Shown: piece after piece, positions 14,632-16,108 of the stretch
How positions within the stretch are numbered: the first letter of the stretch is position 1
Layout: every line of letters begins with the position of its first letter
DNA from: Lentisphaeria bacterium
GTDB lineage: Bacteria; Verrucomicrobiota; Lentisphaeria; Victivallales; UBA1829
NCBI GenBank assembly: GCA_017540385.1
Contig: JAFYBD010000169.1
Span: forward strand, 1-16,108
Length of the DNA: 16,108 nucleotides
Reading direction: 5' to 3'
The notes under the pieces: model-generated
What the model was told of the DNA's origin: nothing
Database searches by the model: none
What the model saw: the letters and a program-made list of their open reading frames with translations, nothing else
Made by a program: the position numbers and the translations under genes

Positions 14632-14833
14632 GTGCTTTGCTACGCGAAAGCACGTGCTCTAGCGTAGCAGAGCACTACTTGGCACACGCTAGTGTGTGCC
14701 CGAGCGCAGCCGGGCACTACTGCGGCACACCCTGTGTGTGCCCGAGCGCAGCCGGGTACTACTGCGGCACACTCTGTGTGTGCTCTAGCGTAGCAGAGCA
14801 CTACTTGGCATACGCTGTGTGTGCTTTATAATC
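14632..14833. repeat. Tandem array of 42-bp palindromic units
   Basis: Four units lie head to tail: 14654-14695, 14696-14737, 14738-14779 (42 bp each) and 14780-14820 (41 bp). A partial unit (14632-14653) precedes them and a stub (14821-14833) follows. Each full unit has a first hairpin with a 7-bp stem, GTGCTCT/AGAGCAC in units 1 and 4 and GTGCCCG/CGGGCAC in units 2 and 3 (unit 3 has one mismatch). A second palindrome, GGCACAC/GTGTGCC or close variants, spans the unit border. The stems differ between units by paired changes. The array sits between pheT and the surface-protein gene and resembles REP/BIME-type or MITE-like sequence. No transposase or flanking target duplication is visible. Confidence 0.85.
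14805..14832 (+). promoter_or_regulatory. Promoter formed at the end of the palindromic array
   Basis: TTGGCA (14805-14810), 16 bp, then TATAAT (14827-14832), a perfect -10 preceded by TGCT. The -35 belongs to the last repeat unit and the -10 lies in the truncated stub, so the array edge supplies the promoter. It could drive the downstream leader together with the promoter at 14889. Confidence 0.5.
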
Positions 14834-14888
14834 TGCTTATTTGCAGTCGATATTGCAAAAAAACTTTTTCTTTTTTGTCGTTTTCTTC

Positions 14889-14917
14889 TTGACAACCTTT
14901 CCTGCGCGTGATAAAGT
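14889..14917 (+). promoter_or_regulatory. Promoter upstream of the surface-protein leader
   Basis: A consensus TTGACA (14889-14894), 17 bp, then an extended -10 (TGA before TAAAGT at 14912-14917). A/T-rich tracts at 14856-14888 (AAAAAAA, TTTTTC, TTTTTTG) resemble an UP element. The -10 context CGTGATAAAGTATA resembles those of the infC and isomerase promoters. This is the strongest promoter in the window. Confidence 0.75.
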
Positions 14918-14923
14918 ATAGCA

Positions 14924-15089
14924 AATACTATGAAAACGGCAATATCGCGCACATGCTATTGACTTTTACATACGGTTTGAGTTTGCGGACGCATGAGGGT
15001 GATCCCGAGCGTCACGTCGCTTCATACCCGCGCGATTCGCATCGTTTTCACGTCTCCCGCACTGCATCCGCGGTCCGGGAGTTTTTTTT
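14924..15089 (+). ncRNA. Candidate terminated leader RNA or small RNA
   Basis: Transcription from the 14889-14917 promoter would start near 14924 and meet the terminator at 15054-15089, giving an RNA of about 165 nt. It holds a second foldable part: GACGC near 14989 pairs with GCGTC near 15009 around GGG-TGAT-CCC. It may be a stand-alone small RNA or the terminated form of a regulated leader for the gene at 15147. I do not recognise a known riboswitch or RNA family. Small frames in it lack an SD and are not called. Confidence 0.4.
15054..15089 (+). terminator. Intrinsic terminator/attenuator before the surface-protein gene
   Basis: CTCCCG (15054-15059) pairs with CGGGAG (15076-15081). After one C/C mismatch, ACTGC pairs with GCGGT around an ATCC loop. 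Eight T follow (15082-15089). It lies only 57 nt before the ATG at 15147 and after the main promoter, so it should limit read-through into that gene. Confidence 0.75.
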
Positions 15090-15146
15090 ATTCCCGCAGA
15101 AGTTTATCAATTGTTCAAATAAAACGTAACCCGGAGGAGAAGCAGT

Positions 15147-16108
15147 ATGTCTTACAAGTACTCTTGGACCGTCACATCGAAATACCACTACGATCAGACC
15201 CTGACCACGGCCCTGATAAAGGATTACCTCGCCGATATGCTGGATTCCAGCGGCAGAGATAACCACTTTTACAGTTTGTCCAACATGGGCAATCTCTCCA
15301 TCTGGCCCTCCGACCGGGAGAAGCAGCACGACACCAGTTATCACTATGAGGAGGAATCGGAGGAACCGTGGAATCCGGCACCCACAAACTCGACTTACGA
15401 GTACTACGAGAACTTCAAGCTGGCCACGGGAATCAACTTCGCCGAATTGCGGAGCTCCGCGGCCGCGGCCGGATTGGCCTCGCACGCCTACATCCCGAAC
15501 GGACTCGGGCTCGCTGACAACACCTCAGCCGGGAATATCACCTTCGACAAGAATGGCGAGATCGAATTCGCGGGCAGCAACACGCTTGCCCAAGATATCA
15601 CCTTCATCGACGGCGGCTACGTCTATTTCCAGCCGGGACCGGGCGCTGGTTCGGGGAATCAGACCCTGACCGGATTGCTCGCCTCCAGGGATTTGGACAG
15701 CGTCTTCATTGCCAAGGTCGCCCGGGGCGGAAGCGTCACCCTATCCGGCGGCCAGGTCCGGCGGAATCTGCGGGAATTGTCCATCGCCGAAGAATACAAC
15801 GGCTGGACTCCGGTGAGCAGCCAGACTGGTTCCGGCGTGCTCGTTGACGGCCTCGTGGTCCGCGGCGTGCTCAACAGCGTGTATGTGGCCAGCGGCGCGA
15901 GTGTGAACCTCCTGACCGTCGGGCTCGACAGGCAATGGTCCGGAAGCGACGTCAGCGCGTTCGTCACGATCAACAGCAGCGGCGTTCCCGTACCGACATA
16001 TTGGGGTTCCCGGACCACCATGATCATTGCCTCGGGCGGCACCGCCACCAATATCACCCTCGGCAACGGCGGCACCGTGTACGTCTCCGGCCTGTCGGAC
16101 ACCGTGTC
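15147..16108 (+). CDS. Repeat-rich surface/autotransporter-like protein, N-terminal part (3' truncated)
   Basis: The frame is open from ATG 15147 to the window end, 320 codons, with a very strong SD (GGAGGAG, 15133-15139, 7-nt spacing). From about residue 120 it becomes Gly/Ser/Thr/Val-rich with short beta-helix-like turns: NITFDKNGEIEFAGSNTLAQ, VYVASGASVNL, and SGGTATNITLGNGGTVYVSG near 295-314. The last is a good match to the AIDA-type repeat of adhesins and autotransporters. The first 110 residues are different: polar, Tyr- and acid-rich, starting MSYKYSWTVTSKYHYDQ, with no hydrophobic signal peptide. An autotransporter would normally need one, so export may use another route or a downstream signal. 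A C-terminal beta-barrel cannot be judged because the gene runs off the window. Function as an adhesin is inference. Confidence 0.75.
   Translation, partial: MSYKYSWTVTSKYHYDQTLTTALIKDYLADMLDSSGRDNHFYSLSNMGNLSIWPSDREKQHDTSYHYEEESEEPWNPAPTNSTYEYYENFKLATGINFAELRSSAAAAGLASHAYIPNGLGLADNTSAGNITFDKNGEIEFAGSNTLAQDITFIDGGYVYFQPGPGAGSGNQTLTGLLASRDLDSVFIAKVARGGSVTLSGGQVRRNLRELSIAEEYNGWTPVSSQTGSGVLVDGLVVRGVLNSVYVASGASVNLLTVGLDRQWSGSDVSAFVTINSSGVPVPTYWGSRTTMIIASGGTATNITLGNGGTVYVSGLSDTV

Noticed and set aside
14637..14831. 64-codon frame reading through the palindromic array as 14-residue Cys-rich repeats
   Set aside because: It starts at TTG inside the array with no SD and exists because the repeat period is divisible by three. 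Paired stem changes indicate the constraint is on DNA or RNA structure.
14632..14833. CRISPR array
   Set aside because: There are no unique spacers between repeats; units are contiguous and internally palindromic, and no cas genes are present.
14908..15129. 73-codon frame over the leader of the surface-protein gene
   Set aside because: Its GTG lies inside the promoter -10 region, it has no SD, and it reads through the intrinsic terminator.

Overview
The window is about 16.1 kb of GC-rich DNA from a Gram-negative-type (diderm) bacterium. The best guess is the Lentisphaerae/Verrucomicrobiota side of the tree, for example a gut or rumen Victivallales-like organism. That guess is an inference. 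It rests on a Lys/Ala/Pro-rich histone H1-like tail, a sugar isomerase next to an ABC sugar importer, TGS-less ThrRS, and a surface protein with AIDA-type repeats carrying no obvious signal peptide. No 16S or other decisive phylogenetic marker is present.

Region 1 (1-620) holds the end of a repetitive, histone H1-like basic protein and a strong intrinsic terminator. Region 2 (700-5444, + strand) is a sugar-use operon. It contains a xylose-isomerase-family enzyme, a membrane-anchored solute-binding protein and two MalF/MalG-type permeases, and ends in a strong hairpin terminator. No ATPase gene is present, so the importer probably borrows one encoded elsewhere. An 8-codon open frame with an excellent Shine-Dalgarno (SD) sequence lies almost wholly inside a 12-bp-stem hairpin between the isomerase and binding-protein genes.

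Region 3 (5465-7949, - strand) carries a Dps-like ferritin of the DPSL/thioferritin type and an exported ankyrin-repeat protein, each with its own plausible promoter. Region 4 (8013-14606, + strand) is the classic translation cluster thrS-infC-rpmI-rplT-pheS-pheT. ThrRS lacks the N-terminal TGS domain, infC most likely starts at ATT, and a terminator-like hairpin sits between rplT and pheS, as expected for attenuation.

Region 5 (14607-16108) starts with a tandem array of 42-bp units, each made of palindromes whose stems vary in a compensatory way. The array runs into two plausible promoters, a structured leader with an intrinsic terminator, and the first 320 codons of a repeat-rich surface protein that continues past the window edge.

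The items most worth following up are the palindromic array and attenuator-like leader at 14632-15089, the hairpin/mini-ORF at 1961-1989, the altered metal-ligand set of the isomerase, the thioferritin-like protein, and an 18-nt promoter element shared by the isomerase operon and infC.
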